64,000 nucleotides of DNA from Planomicrobium soli (GTDB lineage: Bacteria > Bacillota > Bacilli > Bacillales_A > Planococcaceae): contig NZ_PYAT01000006.1 of the NCBI RefSeq assembly GCF_003014655.1, positions 1 through 64,000 on the forward strand. The letters run 5' to 3'. Under the pieces are notes generated by a model. That model worked only from the letters and a program-made list of their open reading frames with translations. It was not told the DNA's origin and did not search any database. Position numbers and translations under genes: made by a program. Shown here piece after piece: positions 1 through 11,428 of the stretch (positions within the stretch are counted from its first letter, which is position 1; each line of letters opens with the position of its first letter).

Positions 1-21
1 ATCAAACTCTCCATTATAGAA
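1..21 (-). rRNA. 16S ribosomal RNA, 5' end only (partial)
   Basis: Read on the minus strand, the first bases give GGAGAGTTTGAT, the conserved 5' end of bacterial 16S rRNA; the rest of the gene lies outside the window. An rRNA operon directly downstream of gyrA is the usual arrangement at the Bacillus origin, and it is transcribed away from the origin here as well. The exact mature 5' base is approximate. Confidence 0.85.
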
Positions 22-238
22 GCTTGATTGCTCATGCTGGCGCTCGCCGCCCCGAAGGACGCGCGAATCGCTTGATCTGCCGAAGCTGATCAGTAAATGT
101 TTGCTCCGATTGCCCAAAGGGCAACCGTCGCAGAAATTTTATTGCCGCGTTCGGAACGCGTCAATAAACGTTTGTTGACGTTTTGCTGTTCAGTTTTCAA
201 GGTTCATGTTTGGCGTTTTCTTAAGTGACAACTTTATT
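22..238 (-). promoter_or_regulatory. rRNA operon leader with boxA-like element
   Basis: About 215 bases lie between the nearest promoter and the 16S start on the minus strand. Near 188-204 the minus strand reads CCTTGAAAACTGAACA, the element seen in Bacillales rRNA leaders and 16S-23S spacers and resembling the boxA antitermination signal. The stretch 125-180 can form GC-rich hairpins around CGCGTTCCGAACGCGG, as expected for precursor-16S processing stems. Function is inferred from position. Confidence 0.6.
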
Positions 239-268
239 AGTATACCTTTTTCTGCAACTTCCTGTCAA
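239..268 (-). promoter_or_regulatory. rRNA promoter, proximal
   Basis: On the minus strand TTGACA (263-268), an 18-base spacer, then TATACT (239-244). The -10 is followed by AATAAAGTTG, the same sequence that follows the next promoter upstream, which suggests duplication. The consensus -35 fits a strong sigma-A promoter. Confidence 0.75.
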
Positions 269-324
269 CCACAAATTTCAATTCTTCATGATTTCCATAC
301 CGTTGTTTTGTTGGCAACTTTATT

Positions 325-353
325 AGTATATATCGTTCCTATGTCTCTGTCAA
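325..353 (-). promoter_or_regulatory. rRNA promoter, middle
   Basis: On the minus strand TTGACA (348-353), a 17-base spacer, then TATACT (325-330), followed by AATAAAGTTG exactly as in the proximal promoter. The two promoters are about 85 bases apart, matching the tandem P1/P2 layout of Bacillus rRNA operons. Confidence 0.75.
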
Positions 354-398
354 CTACATTTTTTCTTGCAATAGCCAGTCATTTTAGGGACGGATAAT

Positions 399-427
399 AA
401 TATAACAAGAATTTTAACGAAAGTCAA
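399..427 (-). promoter_or_regulatory. possible third rRNA promoter, distal
   Basis: On the minus strand TTGACT (422-427), a 17-base spacer, then TATATT (399-404). It is weaker than the two downstream promoters and lacks their shared AATAAAGTTG tail, so it may be unrelated or inactive. Confidence 0.4.
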
Positions 428-535
428 TAGGTTTGATAAGAATATCTTTTGAAAGTGTTAAGAGCAACTCTACTACAAGAACCGTCTCTAAAAGATTACT
501 TTCATATAGTAGAATAATCTCTATAAGTCCCCTAA

Positions 536-571
536 AAATAAAAAACCTCGCTCAACTTCAAGCGAGGTTTT
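536..571 (-). terminator. gyrA terminator
   Basis: An 11-base-pair stem (542-552 with 561-571) around an 8-base loop, followed on the minus strand by a T-rich run. It begins immediately after the gyrA stop codon and separates gyrA from the rRNA promoters. Confidence 0.85.
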
Positions 572-575
572 AAAC

Positions 576-3155
576 TTATTCTTCGGTTTCAGGATCTTCT
601 TCTACATGATCTACAGTTTCATTAGCGACAATTTCATCTTCTTCGTAAACATCTGCTTCTGCACTTTCTTCAATCAGCGTGTCTTCGATAGCTTCATCAG
701 CTTCTAATGTTTCATCTGGAAGATCAAGATCTTTTTTCACTTTAGCAACGGTTGCAACGACTTCATCTTCTCCCAGCTTAATCAGGCGAACACCTTGCGT
801 GCTTCTTCCGGTTGTAGAAATGTCGTTTACATCCATGCGAATTAAAATACCATTTACGGTAATGAGCATGATATCCTCAGTGCCGCTCACTGTCCGCACC
901 GCGACAAGCGGACCGTTCTTGTCAGTAATTTGGCAAGTTTTAATTCCCATACCGCCTCTTGTTTGGACTCGGTATTCCGATTCTTTCGTCTGTTTCCCGT
1001 AACCTTTTTCCGTAATGACCAACACATTATCTGCCGGATCTAAAATTTCCATACCCACCACTTGGTCGCCTTCACGTAAGCGAATGCCCCGGACCCCGCT
1101 TGCTGTTCGGCCCATCTCGCGAATATCGGTTTCAGGGAAACGGATCAACGCTCCGTCTCTTGTTCCAATGACCATTTCCTTCGTGCCGTCTGTTAGCTTA
1201 ACAGAGATCAGTTCGTCTTCTTCCCTCAAACTAATGGCAATCAATCCGTTCTGCCGGATGTTGGCGTAGCTTGCAAGAGGAGTACGCTTGCTGACGCCTT
1301 CGCGTGTAGTAAAGAAGAAGAATGCGTCTTCCTTGAACTCTTTCACGCGAATCACAGCGGTCACTTTTTCATCTTTCCCGATTTCTAGCAAGTTGACTAA
1401 AGGCAAACCTTTGGCAGTCCGTCCGTACTCAGGAATATGATAACCCTTTTTGCGATAGACTTTTCCTTTGTTCGTAAAGAACAGAATCGTATCATGGGTA
1501 GACGTATATAACAGGTGTTCAACAAAATCATCTTCGTTCGTGCCCATTCCTTGTACACCGCGTCCACCGCGATTTTGGCTGCGGAAAGTGTTGGCTGGCA
1601 TTCTCTTGATATAGCCGTTGTGAGTCAACGTCAATACGGAAGCTTCCCGCGGAATCAAATCTTCATCTTCGAACATTTCTGTTCCGCCAGTTGTGATTTC
1701 CGTTCTGCGGTCGTCACTAAAGCGCTCTTTGATTTCCGTTAATTCTTCGCGGATAATCTCGACGATTCGATACTCGTTCGCCAAAATTTCACGAAGCTCT
1801 TCAATAGTTTTCACCAATCCTTGGTATTCTTCTTCAATCTTATCGCGCTCTAAGCCTGTTAAGCGTTGAAGGCGCATATCCAAGATTGCTTGTGATTGGC
1901 GTTCAGATAAGTTGAAATTGCTCATTAAGCCGTTGCGCGCTTCTTCAGTTGTTTGAGAACCGCGGATCAAAGCAATAATGGCATCAATATGATCGAGTGC
2001 AATTCGTAATCCTTCTAAGATATGCGCACGGTCTTCAGCTTTTGTTAGATCGAACTGTGTCCGACGACGGATTACCACTTTTTGATGTTCTAAATAATGG
2101 AATAGAACTTCTTTCAAGCCTAAAACTTTTGGATGCCCGTCCACAAGCGCCAACATGTTAATGCCAAAGCTTGTTTGCAAAGCTGTTTGCTTGTATAAAT
2201 TATTCAACAAGACATTTGCACTGGCATCTCTTCTTACTTCGATGACAATTCGCATACCGTTGCGGTCAGACTCATCACGCAGATCGGTAATGCCATCAAT
2301 TTTCTTATCGCGAACCAGTTCCGCAATTTTTTCAATCAACCGCGCCTTGTTTACTTGGTAAGGAAGTTCATTAACAATAATAACTTCTTTGCCGTTCGGT
2401 TTTGTCTCAATTTCAGCTACTGAACGGACCATAATCGATCCTTTTCCAGTTTCATAAGCACGACGGATACCGCTCCGGCCTAAAATGATCCCGCCTGTCG
2501 GGAAATCTGGGCCTGAGATAAATTCCATCAGTTCTTCTGTTGTAATCGCCGGATTTTCAGCCAATGCCAAAACTCCGTCAATCGTTTCGCCAAGATGATG
2601 AGGAGGAATGTTCGTTGCCATCCCTACCGCAATACCAGATGTCCCATTAACCAATAAATTCGGGAAACGGCTAGGCAAAACAATCGGTTCTTTTTCTTGT
2701 CCATCGTAGTTTTCTTTATAATCGATTGTATTCTTATTGATATCTCGCAATATCTCCATGGAAATTTTCGACATTCTTGATTCGGTATAACGCATGGCAG
2801 CTGCAGCATCGCCATCTACCGATCCAAAATTTCCGTGGCCGTCAACAAGCATGTAGCGGTAACTGAAGTCTTGTGCCATCCGCACCATTGTTTCATAAAC
2901 CGCGCTGTCGCCGTGGGGATGGTATTTACCAATAACGTCCCCAACAATACGCGCTGACTTTTTATAAGCTTTATCTGAAGTGATTCCTAGATCATGCATT
3001 GCATAAAGAATGCGCCGATGGACAGGTTTTAGCCCGTCCCGGACATCCGGCAACGCACGAGATACGATTACGCTCATTGCATAATCCAAAAACGACGTAC
3101 GCATCTCTGTGCTGATATTTATTTCTTCTACTCCGCTGCTTGGCCTTTCCGCCAT
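576..3155 (-). CDS. gyrA: DNA gyrase subunit A
   Basis: Breakage-reunion subunit of the A2B2 gyrase, which introduces negative supercoils using ATP hydrolysed by GyrB. At 859 residues it is full length. The N-terminal winged-helix region contains [10 protein letters not shown] with Ser84 and Glu88, and the catalytic tyrosine is Tyr123 in AMRYTES. GyrA-box-type beta-propeller repeats fill the C-terminal third (a [10 protein letters not shown] motif near residue 530), and the last ~40 residues are a highly acidic tail. The ATG follows a strong GAGAGGAGG ribosome site. It lies 30 bases after gyrB and is presumably co-transcribed with it. Confidence 0.98.
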   Translation of the reverse strand: MAERPSSGVEEINISTEMRTSFLDYAMSVIVSRALPDVRDGLKPVHRRILYAMHDLGITSDKAYKKSARIVGDVIGKYHPHGDSAVYETMVRMAQDFSYRYMLVDGHGNFGSVDGDAAAAMRYTESRMSKISMEILRDINKNTIDYKENYDGQEKEPIVLPSRFPNLLVNGTSGIAVGMATNIPPHHLGETIDGVLALAENPAITTEELMEFISGPDFPTGGIILGRSGIRRAYETGKGSIMVRSVAEIETKPNGKEVIIVNELPYQVNKARLIEKIAELVRDKKIDGITDLRDESDRNGMRIVIEVRRDASANVLLNNLYKQTALQTSFGINMLALVDGHPKVLGLKEVLFHYLEHQKVVIRRRTQFDLTKAEDRAHILEGLRIALDHIDAIIALIRGSQTTEEARNGLMSNFNLSERQSQAILDMRLQRLTGLERDKIEEEYQGLVKTIEELREILANEYRIVEIIREELTEIKERFSDDRRTEITTGGTEMFEDEDLIPREASVLTLTHNGYIKRMPANTFRSQNRGGRGVQGMGTNEDDFVEHLLYTSTHDTILFFTNKGKVYRKKGYHIPEYGRTAKGLPLVNLLEIGKDEKVTAVIRVKEFKEDAFFFFTTREGVSKRTPLASYANIRQNGLIAISLREEDELISVKLTDGTKEMVIGTRDGALIRFPETDIREMGRTASGVRGIRLREGDQVVGMEILDPADNVLVITEKGYGKQTKESEYRVQTRGGMGIKTCQITDKNGPLVAVRTVSGTEDIMLITVNGILIRMDVNDISTTGRSTQGVRLIKLGEDEVVATVAKVKKDLDLPDETLEADEAIEDTLIEESAEADVYEEDEIVANETVDHVEEDPETEE

Positions 3156-3185
3156 CTGTGCAGCCTCCTCTCAACTTATAATGTT

Positions 3186-5144
<1,959 letters not shown>

Positions 5145-5162
5145 CTATTTCTTCTTGCTCGA

Positions 5163-5368
5163 TTACAATCGTTGGTTTTTTCTCTTTTTTACAATGGCTT
5201 GAGTTTGATAAAGAAAAACGTAACCAAAATCAAGAGTGAAGATAACTGCTTTATCCTTATTTATAAGTATCAAGAGCCGCACAAAAGCAGCCGGCATTTT
5301 TTTCATAACGAATGACGGCGATAGTTTCGTCTATATGGATTCTATGCTTTACCTATTTGCACGAACAA
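5163..5368 (-). pseudogene. remB: remB (yaaB) remnant with two frameshifts
   Basis: In Bacillus a small DUF370 gene, remB, sits between recF and gyrB. Here the gap has no intact frame, but three minus-strand frames in succession look like one such protein. A TTG start at 5368, 9 bases after an AAGGAG that overlaps the recF stop, gives MFVQIG, then a stop. A shifted frame gives HRIHIDETIAVIRYEKNAG and continues to a TAA near 5258. A third frame from about 5255 gives DKAVIFTLDFGYV and ends KKRKNQRL, resembling the RemB C terminus. Total length (206 bases) is close to the family's ~80 codons. This could be real decay or sequencing errors. Confidence 0.5.
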
Positions 5369-5374
5369 AGGCCC

Positions 5375-6487
5375 TCACTCCTTGACAGTACCTTGAGATA
5401 CTTCAAAAAGGCGTGCGCTTTGGATCGTCTCATGCTGAATTCCTTCAACACTAGTTGTCGTCACAAATGTCTGGACCGATCCTTTGATCGTATTCAACAA
5501 ATGGGATTGGCGATAATCATCAAGTTCAGACAATACATCGTCTAAAAGTAAAACCGGCGCTTCTCCTACTTCTTGCTTGATCAGTTCAATTTCTGCGAGT
5601 TTTAATGACAAAGCGGTTGTCCGTTGCTGCCCTTGCGAACCGTAGGTCTGAACGTCATAGCCGTTGACAAAAAACTGCAATTCGTCCCGGTGAGGACCGA
5701 CAAGTGTCAAACCACGCTCTAATTCCCGTTTTCGTACTTCAGCTAATTTCTGCTCTAAAAAAGACGCCATTTCTTTTGACGTCCACTCGGGCTGTAAACC
5801 GCTGATTGGTTGATAGCGGATTTGAAGTTGTTCCAGCCCTCGGGAAATTCCTTGATGGATAGGTTCAGCCCACTTTTGCAGAAGATCCATAAACTGATAT
5901 CGTTTTCGAATGATTTTCACTGCAGCTTCTATAAATTGCTCTGTATAGACGTCAAACATCACGTCGTCTACTATTTTTTTTCCGTAATTTTGTTTCAATA
6001 TATGATTTCGCTGCTTTAAAAGTTTTTGATACGTCAGTAAATCATGCAAATACAAAGGCGAAATTTGGCCAATTTCCATATCGATAAACCGCCGACGCAC
6101 TTGCGGGCTCCCTTTAACCAAATTCAAATCTTCAGGAGCAAACATGACCACATTCAATTGGCCAATATAATCGCTGAGACGCCGTTGCTCCAAATGATTG
6201 ACTTTTGCACTTTTCCCTTTTTTTGACAGCGTTATTTCAAGTGGCAGTTTCCCGTACTTACGGTAAACATCAGCCTTAATTTTACCATAGTCTGTTTCCC
6301 AACGTATCAATTCTTTGTCATTGGAGGCCCGATGAGATTTTGCCATAGATAAAACATATAAAGATTCCATAATGTTAGTTTTACCTTGAGCATTTTCACC
6401 AATAAAGACATTGATTTCGGGTGAAAATGCCAAATCAAGCGATTCGTAGTTTCTATAGTTTAATAACTCAAGACGGTCAATCCGCAT
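5375..6487 (-). CDS. recF: DNA replication and repair protein RecF
   Basis: SMC-like ATPase of 370 residues that acts with RecO and RecR to load RecA at gapped DNA. Walker A is GENAQGKT (residues 30-37); the ABC-type Walker B and D-loop appear as [11 protein letters not shown] near residue 310, preceded by the signature-like GSQGQQRT. The ATG overlaps the end of rlbA by 11 bases, indicating translational coupling in the dnaN-rlbA-recF segment. Confidence 0.97.
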   Translation of the reverse strand: MRIDRLELLNYRNYESLDLAFSPEINVFIGENAQGKTNIMESLYVLSMAKSHRASNDKELIRWETDYGKIKADVYRKYGKLPLEITLSKKGKSAKVNHLEQRRLSDYIGQLNVVMFAPEDLNLVKGSPQVRRRFIDMEIGQISPLYLHDLLTYQKLLKQRNHILKQNYGKKIVDDVMFDVYTEQFIEAAVKIIRKRYQFMDLLQKWAEPIHQGISRGLEQLQIRYQPISGLQPEWTSKEMASFLEQKLAEVRKRELERGLTLVGPHRDELQFFVNGYDVQTYGSQGQQRTTALSLKLAEIELIKQEVGEAPVLLLDDVLSELDDYRQSHLLNTIKGSVQTFVTTTSVEGIQHETIQSARLFEVSQGTVKE

Positions 6488-6716
6488 TGAAGCTCATGCC
6501 TTCGGCAACAACAATAAGGAATTCACCGACCTCAGGAATGATTACTTTGTCTTCCGGGCGAAGCTTGCGGCCTCTACGATCTTCCAATTCACCATTAACA
6601 AAAACTTCATGTTCACTTAAAAACCATTTTGCCATACCGCCAGAGCTAATTGTGTCCGTCATTTTCAATAATTGACCAAGAGTAATAAATTCTGTTTCAA
6701 TCCCAATTTCCTTCAA
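6477..6716 (-). CDS. rlbA: S4-domain RNA-binding protein RlbA (YaaA)
   Basis: Small S4-like RNA-binding protein of the YaaA/RlbA family, found between dnaN and recF throughout Bacillales and linked to ribosome biogenesis. The core [19 protein letters not shown] followed by RRGRKL is the S4 signature. The frame is open to a TTG at 6734, but the TTG at 6716 gives a start closer to family length and has an AAGGATGAG site upstream; I chose it with modest certainty. It overlaps recF by 11 bases. Confidence 0.88.
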   Translation of the reverse strand: MKEIGIETEFITLGQLLKMTDTISSGGMAKWFLSEHEVFVNGELEDRRGRKLRPEDKVIIPEVGEFLIVVAEGMSFNAD

Positions 6717-6770
6717 AATGCACTCATCCTTCAATTTGTAGTCTATCCCTTTATTTTACTCTATTTAAGC

Positions 6771-6805
6771 TAAAAAGTAAAAAGGATAGCCTATATGGCT
6801 ATCCT
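6771..6805 (-). terminator. terminator downstream of dnaN
   Basis: A perfect 9-base-pair stem (6783-6791 with 6797-6805, loop TATAT) followed on the minus strand by TTTTTACTTTT. It stands between dnaN and rlbA, so part of the dnaA-dnaN transcript should end here and rlbA-recF may depend on read-through or another promoter. Confidence 0.75.
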
Positions 6806-6822
6806 GAGGGTGATGGTCGATT

Positions 6823-7959
6823 TTAATATGTTCGGACAGGAAGAATAAGTTGCAAGATAGAATCGTCCAACGCCGATTTTAAAATGAACGGACGCATCGC
6901 TCCTGTGAATTGAATAACGACGTCTTGCCCGTCAATCGCTTTTAGAGCATCCATCATAAATTTGGCGCTAAATGAAATTTTCAGTTCTTCACCTTCAATG
7001 CTTTGCGCTTGAAGCTGCTCTTCTACTTTTCCTACCTCTGGTGAATTTGAAGAAACTTCCACATCACTGCCTGAAGTAGCAGAAAAACGGACAACATTAT
7101 TGCGTTCTTCGCGAGCGAGCAGCGATGCACGGTCAATTGCCTGCAAAAGTGAACGGCCGTTAACGGTTACTGTTGTTTTATGTTCAGAAGGAATCAATCG
7201 GGATGTGTCCGGATAGTTGCCTTCTAATAGACGGGAGAAAAATAGGATATGTTTTGATTTGAACAACACTTGCTGGTTCGTCATGACGATTTCCACAGCT
7301 TCAGAGTTGTCATCCAAAATTTTATTCAGCTCCGTTAAGCTCTTGCCAGGAATTACAACGCTGTATTCCCCTTCCGGCAATGTCTCAAGTTTTGTTTTGC
7401 GGCGAGCCAATCGGTGGCTATCTGTCGCTACGCAAACCAATTCCCCGTCTTTTACCTCCCAATGCACACCTGTCAGTACAGGACGAGTTTCAGAGCTTGA
7501 GACTGCAAAAACTGTTTCGCGAATAATCGTTTTTAACAGATCAGCTGGAATTGTAAACAAGCGATCGTCCTGAATATCCGGCAATTGTGGATAATCCATT
7601 GCATCTAAACCAATCAAATGGAATTCGGATTTACCAGAACGGATATGCGTTTGAAAATTCCCTGTAATTTCGATTTCAACTTCATTGGTCGGCAGTTTAC
7701 GGATGATTTCTCCAAATACTTTTGCTTGAAGGACAATGCTTCCTCCTTCAATTACACGGATAATTTGTTTTCCATCCTCTTCAGCTGGAATAAATGTTTG
7801 AATCGTGATATCTGAGTCGCTTCCTGTTAAACGCATGCCTTCTGCTGATACGTCCATTTTGATCCCAGTCAAAATCGGAATCGTTGTTTTTGAACTGACA
7901 GCTTTCATTACATCATTCAAACCTTCGACTAATCGTTCGCGCATTATCTCAAATTTCAT
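6823..7959 (-). CDS. dnaN: DNA polymerase III beta subunit (sliding clamp)
   Basis: 378-residue processivity clamp, a ring-shaped dimer of three similar domains per monomer that tethers replicative polymerase to DNA. The N terminus MKFEIMRERLVEGLNDV, the internal TRPVLTGV motif and the C-terminal LPVRTY are family hallmarks. A GAGG ribosome site lies 7-8 bases before the ATG. Upstream is the dnaA-dnaN origin segment. Confidence 0.98.
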   Translation of the reverse strand: MKFEIMRERLVEGLNDVMKAVSSKTTIPILTGIKMDVSAEGMRLTGSDSDITIQTFIPAEEDGKQIIRVIEGGSIVLQAKVFGEIIRKLPTNEVEIEITGNFQTHIRSGKSEFHLIGLDAMDYPQLPDIQDDRLFTIPADLLKTIIRETVFAVSSSETRPVLTGVHWEVKDGELVCVATDSHRLARRKTKLETLPEGEYSVVIPGKSLTELNKILDDNSEAVEIVMTNQQVLFKSKHILFFSRLLEGNYPDTSRLIPSEHKTTVTVNGRSLLQAIDRASLLAREERNNVVRFSATSGSDVEVSSNSPEVGKVEEQLQAQSIEGEELKISFSAKFMMDALKAIDGQDVVIQFTGAMRPFILKSALDDSILQLILPVRTY

Positions 7960-8131
7960 TATTGAACCTCGCTTATATATATATTTTATTTTAAGAACTT
8001 AAAAACAGTAATAGTAGTAGGGGCTGTGAATATGTGGATAACCCCTAAATTGACTAATAAAAGCAGCTTATCCACATGTAGATAAAGTGTGCATAAACTG
8101 CTTTGAAAAAATAGTGGTTATCCACAAGCCG
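7960..8131. other. oriC part 1: dnaA-dnaN intergenic unwinding region
   Basis: Contains three perfect DnaA boxes (8033-8041 TGTGGATAA, 8068-8076 and 8118-8126 TTATCCACA). Next to the first is TAA-TAG-TAG-TAG (8009-8020) followed by GGGG, the arrangement of the DnaA-trio and GC cluster in the Bacillus basal unwinding system. An AT-rich stretch (about 7972-8006) continues towards dnaN as candidate unwinding element. A degenerate box TGTGAATAT (8025-8033) overlaps the first box, making a tandem pair. Function follows from established Bacillus oriC architecture. Confidence 0.85.
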
Positions 8132-9478
8132 TTACAGCTTGCTTAATGAATTTCGAATGTCTTTGACGTCTTGCTGGAGCTGATGGTTGTCTTTTAACAT
8201 TTTTGAAATTTTTTCATGAGCATGGATTACGGTCGTATGATCACGTCCGCCGAATTCTTCGCCAATTTTAGGCAATGAAAAATCCGTCATTTCCCGCGAT
8301 AAATACATGGCCACTTGGCGTGGATATGCGATATCCTTGGTCCGGCGTTTTGTTTTGAAGTCCTCCAATTTTACACGGAACTGCTCCCCAACAGCGTGCT
8401 GGATATCCAAAATCGTAATTACTTTTGGCTTCGAATTAGGCATGATGTCCTTTAGAGCTTCGGCAGCAAGTTCTGCGCTCATATCTCGATTGATTAGCGA
8501 AGAATAGGCAACCACACGAATCAACGCGCCTTCTAATTCACGAATGTTGGAATCGATGGAATTGGCAATGTACGTCATAACATCATTCGGGATATCCAAA
8601 CCGTCCGCTTTCGCCTTTTTACGCAAAATGGCAATCCGCGTTTCCAAGTCCGGTGGTGTAATATCCGTAATTAAACCCCACTCAAAGCGGGATCTTAAAC
8701 GATCTTCCAGTGTAGGAATCTCTTTTGGCGGCCGGTCGCTTGAAATAATAATCTGCTTGGATTCTTCATGCAGCGTATTAAACGTATGGAAAAATTCCTC
8801 TTGCGTTTGTTCTTTTCCAGCCAAAAATTGAATATCATCGATCAACAAAATGTCGACGCTGCGGTATTTATTGCGAAAGTCAACGGTTTGGTTATCACGG
8901 ATCGAGTTAATAAATTCGTTAGTGAACTTTTCCGATGATAAATAAACCACTTTAGCATCCGGATTGTGTTCAAGGACATAATGTCCGATTGCATGCATTA
9001 AATGTGTCTTACCTAATCCTACCCCACCATAGATAAACAGCGGATTATATGCTTTTGCCGGAGCTTCGGCCACAGCAAGCGAAGCAGCGTGGGCAAAACG
9101 GTTGCCGGATCCGATAACAAACGTATCAAACGTATATTTCGGGTTCAGCATTCCTGGCAAAAACTCCTGATGCTCATCTTGTCCTGGCTTGATACGAGGG
9201 GCTGGAAGTTGAAAATCGTCCATATCTTGATCTTTGGGCACAACAAATTTTATCCGCAGATCGTCACCGGTCGAATCTGAAAGAATTCCAGTAATTAAAT
9301 GCACGTAATGGTTTTCCAACCAATCACGTGCAAATGAATTAGGAGCTGAAATTGTAACTGTATCGCCTTTGTAAGATAAAAGTTTTGTTGACTTTAACCA
9401 GGTTTCAAAACTTGGTTTGGAGATTTTAGTTTCAACTTCTGCTAAGACACTCGACCATAGTTCGTCTAAGTGTTCCAA
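8132..9478 (-). CDS. dnaA: chromosomal replication initiator protein DnaA
   Basis: AAA+ initiator of 448 residues. The N-terminal helicase-loading domain is followed by a short linker, an AAA+ core with Walker [10 protein letters not shown] (about 151-159) and Walker B LLIDDIQF, and a C-terminal DNA-binding domain with the [15 protein letters not shown] signature that reads DnaA boxes. The start is TTG, preceded by AAAGGAG at 8-base spacing. DnaA boxes overlap its upstream promoter region, consistent with autorepression. Confidence 0.98.
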   Translation of the reverse strand: MEHLDELWSSVLAEVETKISKPSFETWLKSTKLLSYKGDTVTISAPNSFARDWLENHYVHLITGILSDSTGDDLRIKFVVPKDQDMDDFQLPAPRIKPGQDEHQEFLPGMLNPKYTFDTFVIGSGNRFAHAASLAVAEAPAKAYNPLFIYGGVGLGKTHLMHAIGHYVLEHNPDAKVVYLSSEKFTNEFINSIRDNQTVDFRNKYRSVDILLIDDIQFLAGKEQTQEEFFHTFNTLHEESKQIIISSDRPPKEIPTLEDRLRSRFEWGLITDITPPDLETRIAILRKKAKADGLDIPNDVMTYIANSIDSNIRELEGALIRVVAYSSLINRDMSAELAAEALKDIMPNSKPKVITILDIQHAVGEQFRVKLEDFKTKRRTKDIAYPRQVAMYLSREMTDFSLPKIGEEFGGRDHTTVIHAHEKISKMLKDNHQLQQDVKDIRNSLSKL

Positions 9479-9870
9479 TAGCTCTTCTCCTTTATATGTA
9501 AATATTTTTTAAGTATACCATACACAAAACCACAGCTTGTGGATAACATTTGTAAACAGTCTTGGGAATAACTGTCCACACCTTATGCACATATTGTGGA
9601 TAAGTTATTTGGGGATAAAATTATGCACAAGTGAAAACAAGTCTATGTTATCAAAAATTCCGAGACATTACAAGCAGTTCTTAAACTTATCCACATTCCG
9701 GGAATTGCGCACACTGAGACTGTCCACAGGGGGTTTGTATGTGACAAACTTGTAGATAAGAGGTGTGGATAATTTTTTCTCGGCAAAAAAGCTCAACAAA
9801 TCAAAAACAAAATTTCTGGAAGGATTGTGGATAACTAGGTGGTCAAGAAAAAGAGAAGGATCAGGAAGAG
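9479..9870. other. oriC part 2: DnaA-box region upstream of dnaA
   Basis: No coding potential. Five perfect 9-mer DnaA boxes: 9538-9546, 9595-9603, 9764-9772 and 9826-9834 (TGTGGATAA), and 9687-9695 (TTATCCACA). Near matches include TTATGCACA (9583-9591 and 9621-9629) and CTGTCCACA (9572-9580, 9720-9728). This corresponds to the incA/incB half of the bipartite Bacillus origin. A TATACT -10 for dnaA is at 9512-9517 on the minus strand with no convincing -35; the first DnaA box overlaps where the -35 would be. Confidence 0.85.
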
Positions 9871-9883
9871 CTGTAATAAGATA

Positions 9884-9913
9884 TTGACATTCACTGCTTG
9901 TCCCCTATATAAT
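9884..9913 (+). promoter_or_regulatory. rpmH-rnpA promoter
   Basis: TTGACA (9884-9889), an 18-base spacer and TATAAT (9908-9913), about 55 bases before the rpmH ATG. Both hexamers match the sigma-A consensus perfectly. It faces away from dnaA and starts the rightward block of genes. Confidence 0.85.
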
Positions 9914-9966
9914 AGTCGAGACTGTCTTTTAGAAATAGTTAACTCATATATTAGGAGGTGTCATAT

Positions 9967-10104
9967 ATGACATTGCGCACATACCAACCAAATAAACGTA
10001 AGCACAGCAAAGTACACGGCTTCAGAGCACGTATGAGCACTAAAAACGGACGCAGAGTTCTAGCAGCACGCCGTCGTAAAGGAAGAAAAGTATTATCAGC
10101 TTAA
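9967..10104 (+). CDS. rpmH: 50S ribosomal protein L34
   Basis: 45-residue basic protein of the large ribosomal subunit; it starts [13 protein letters not shown], contains GFRARM and ends [11 protein letters not shown], all typical of L34. A strong AGGAGGTG ribosome site precedes the ATG. It is followed by a terminator and then rnpA, the invariant bacterial order. Family length is 44-46 residues. Confidence 0.97.
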   Translation: MTLRTYQPNKRKHSKVHGFRARMSTKNGRRVLAARRRKGRKVLSA

Positions 10105-10106
10105 GT

Positions 10107-10136
10107 CCACTGACCGCATCAGTGGTCTTTTTTTCT
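10107..10136 (+). terminator. rpmH terminator or attenuator
   Basis: Stem CCACTGA (10107-10113) with TCAGTGG (10119-10125), then TCTTTTTTTC. It lies between rpmH and rnpA, so it probably lowers rather than abolishes expression of the downstream genes. Confidence 0.75.
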
Positions 10137-10185
10137 TTTCTGCTGCATTTCAGCGAAAATGAATCAAAAATAAGCAGGTGAAGAA

Positions 10186-10527
10186 ATGAACAAAAGCCAA
10201 CGGATTAAAAAGAATAAAGAATTTCAGACCGTCTTCAAAAAAGGAAAGTCTTTTGCCAACCGGCAGTTTATCGTATATGTCTTGAAAAGCGATCAGCCAG
10301 AGTTCCGGATCGGCTTGTCCGTCAGCAAAAAAGTAGGAAACGCAGTTACGCGAAATCGCATTAAACGGTACATACGGCAAATTTTTCTGGAACTTGGACA
10401 GGATTTGCTTCCGAATGCAGATTACGTTATTATCGCCCGGCAACAGGCGGCCAACTTGGATTTCCATGAAAGCAAGAAAAGTTTAGAGCACGTATTAAAA
10501 ATTGCGCGTGCTTTGCCAAAGAAGTAG
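10186..10527 (+). CDS. rnpA: ribonuclease P protein component
   Basis: 113-residue basic protein that binds RNase P RNA and helps it recognise the 5' leader of precursor tRNAs. The RNR motif region ([15 protein letters not shown], about residues 62-76) and the N-terminal [12 protein letters not shown] core are diagnostic. An AGCAGGTGAAGAA ribosome site precedes the ATG. It lies between rpmH and yidC. Confidence 0.96.
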   Translation: MNKSQRIKKNKEFQTVFKKGKSFANRQFIVYVLKSDQPEFRIGLSVSKKVGNAVTRNRIKRYIRQIFLELGQDLLPNADYVIIARQQAANLDFHESKKSLEHVLKIARALPKK

Positions 10528-10588
10528 CAAGCATTAAAGAGAGAGTGTTAGTATAGAAGTAACTGAAAAGAAGTTTGGGGGAAGAAGG

Positions 10589-11428
10589 TTGAATAAGCGA
10601 TTATTATTGCTCGTTTCATTAGCAGCAGTAGCATTGTTGCTGAGCGGCTGTACCGAATACAACCAGCCGATCAGTGAATCAAGTGAAGGATTCTGGAATG
10701 AATTTATCGTTTGGCCGCTTGTGGCTACGATTACGTACTTTAAAGAGCTTCTTGGCACATATGGTTTTGCAATTATCGCTGTAACGATCGTTATTCGTTT
10801 AGTATTGCTGCCATTAATGATCAAGCAGGCCCGCAGTTCAAAAAGCATGCAACAAGCTCAACCCGCTCTAAAGGCGTTAAAAGAAAAGTATCCATCCAAA
10901 GATGCAGTAACTCAGCAGAAATACCAACAGGAAATGATGGCCCTTTTTAAAGAAAAAGGCGTCAATCCGATGGCCGGATGTCTACCAGTATTGATTCAAA
11001 TGCCGATTTTGATCGGTTTCTATCATGCAATCAGCCGGATGAACAATACGCCTTCAATTGACCTTGGTTCATTTCTTATTTTCCCGCTTGCTGAAGCAAG
11101 CATCATCTTGGCAATTATTGCCGGTATTATGCAATTTATCGTTTTGTATACAGGTCCGGCAATGGACAATCCGCAAATGAAAGTTATGATGTATTTCATG
11201 CCAATTATGATTATTGGTTTTGGTGTAGTTTTGCCAGCAGCACTCACGCTTTACTGGGTAGTAGGAAATATTGTTTCTCTCTTACAGAATTTGGCAATTT
11301 ACCGTCCGTGGGAGAAGAAAGAAGTAGTAACAGCAGAACCAGTACAAAAACAACCTGTAAGAAAACAGCCTGTACAAGTAAAATCAGGGAAACCTGTTAA
11401 AACAAAAGCAGGAGGGGTTAAAAAGTGA
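10589..11428 (+). CDS. yidC: membrane protein insertase YidC/OxaA (SpoIIIJ type)
   Basis: 279-residue insertase that places proteins into the cytoplasmic membrane alone or with Sec. The N terminus is a lipoprotein signal with lipobox LLSGC; about five membrane segments follow and the tail is basic and Lys/Gln-rich. FKEKGVNPMAGCLPVLIQMP is the family signature, and the conserved positively charged groove residue lies in TIVIRLVLLP. The start is a TTG after GGGGGAAGAAGG. The stop overlaps the jag start. Confidence 0.95.
   Translation: MNKRLLLLVSLAAVALLLSGCTEYNQPISESSEGFWNEFIVWPLVATITYFKELLGTYGFAIIAVTIVIRLVLLPLMIKQARSSKSMQQAQPALKALKEKYPSKDAVTQQKYQQEMMALFKEKGVNPMAGCLPVLIQMPILIGFYHAISRMNNTPSIDLGSFLIFPLAEASIILAIIAGIMQFIVLYTGPAMDNPQMKVMMYFMPIMIIGFGVVLPAALTLYWVVGNIVSLLQNLAIYRPWEKKEVVTAEPVQKQPVRKQPVQVKSGKPVKTKAGGVKK

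Noticed and set aside
206-397. 63-codon plus-strand frame in the rRNA leader
   Set aside because: It covers both candidate rRNA promoters on the other strand and has no ribosome site.
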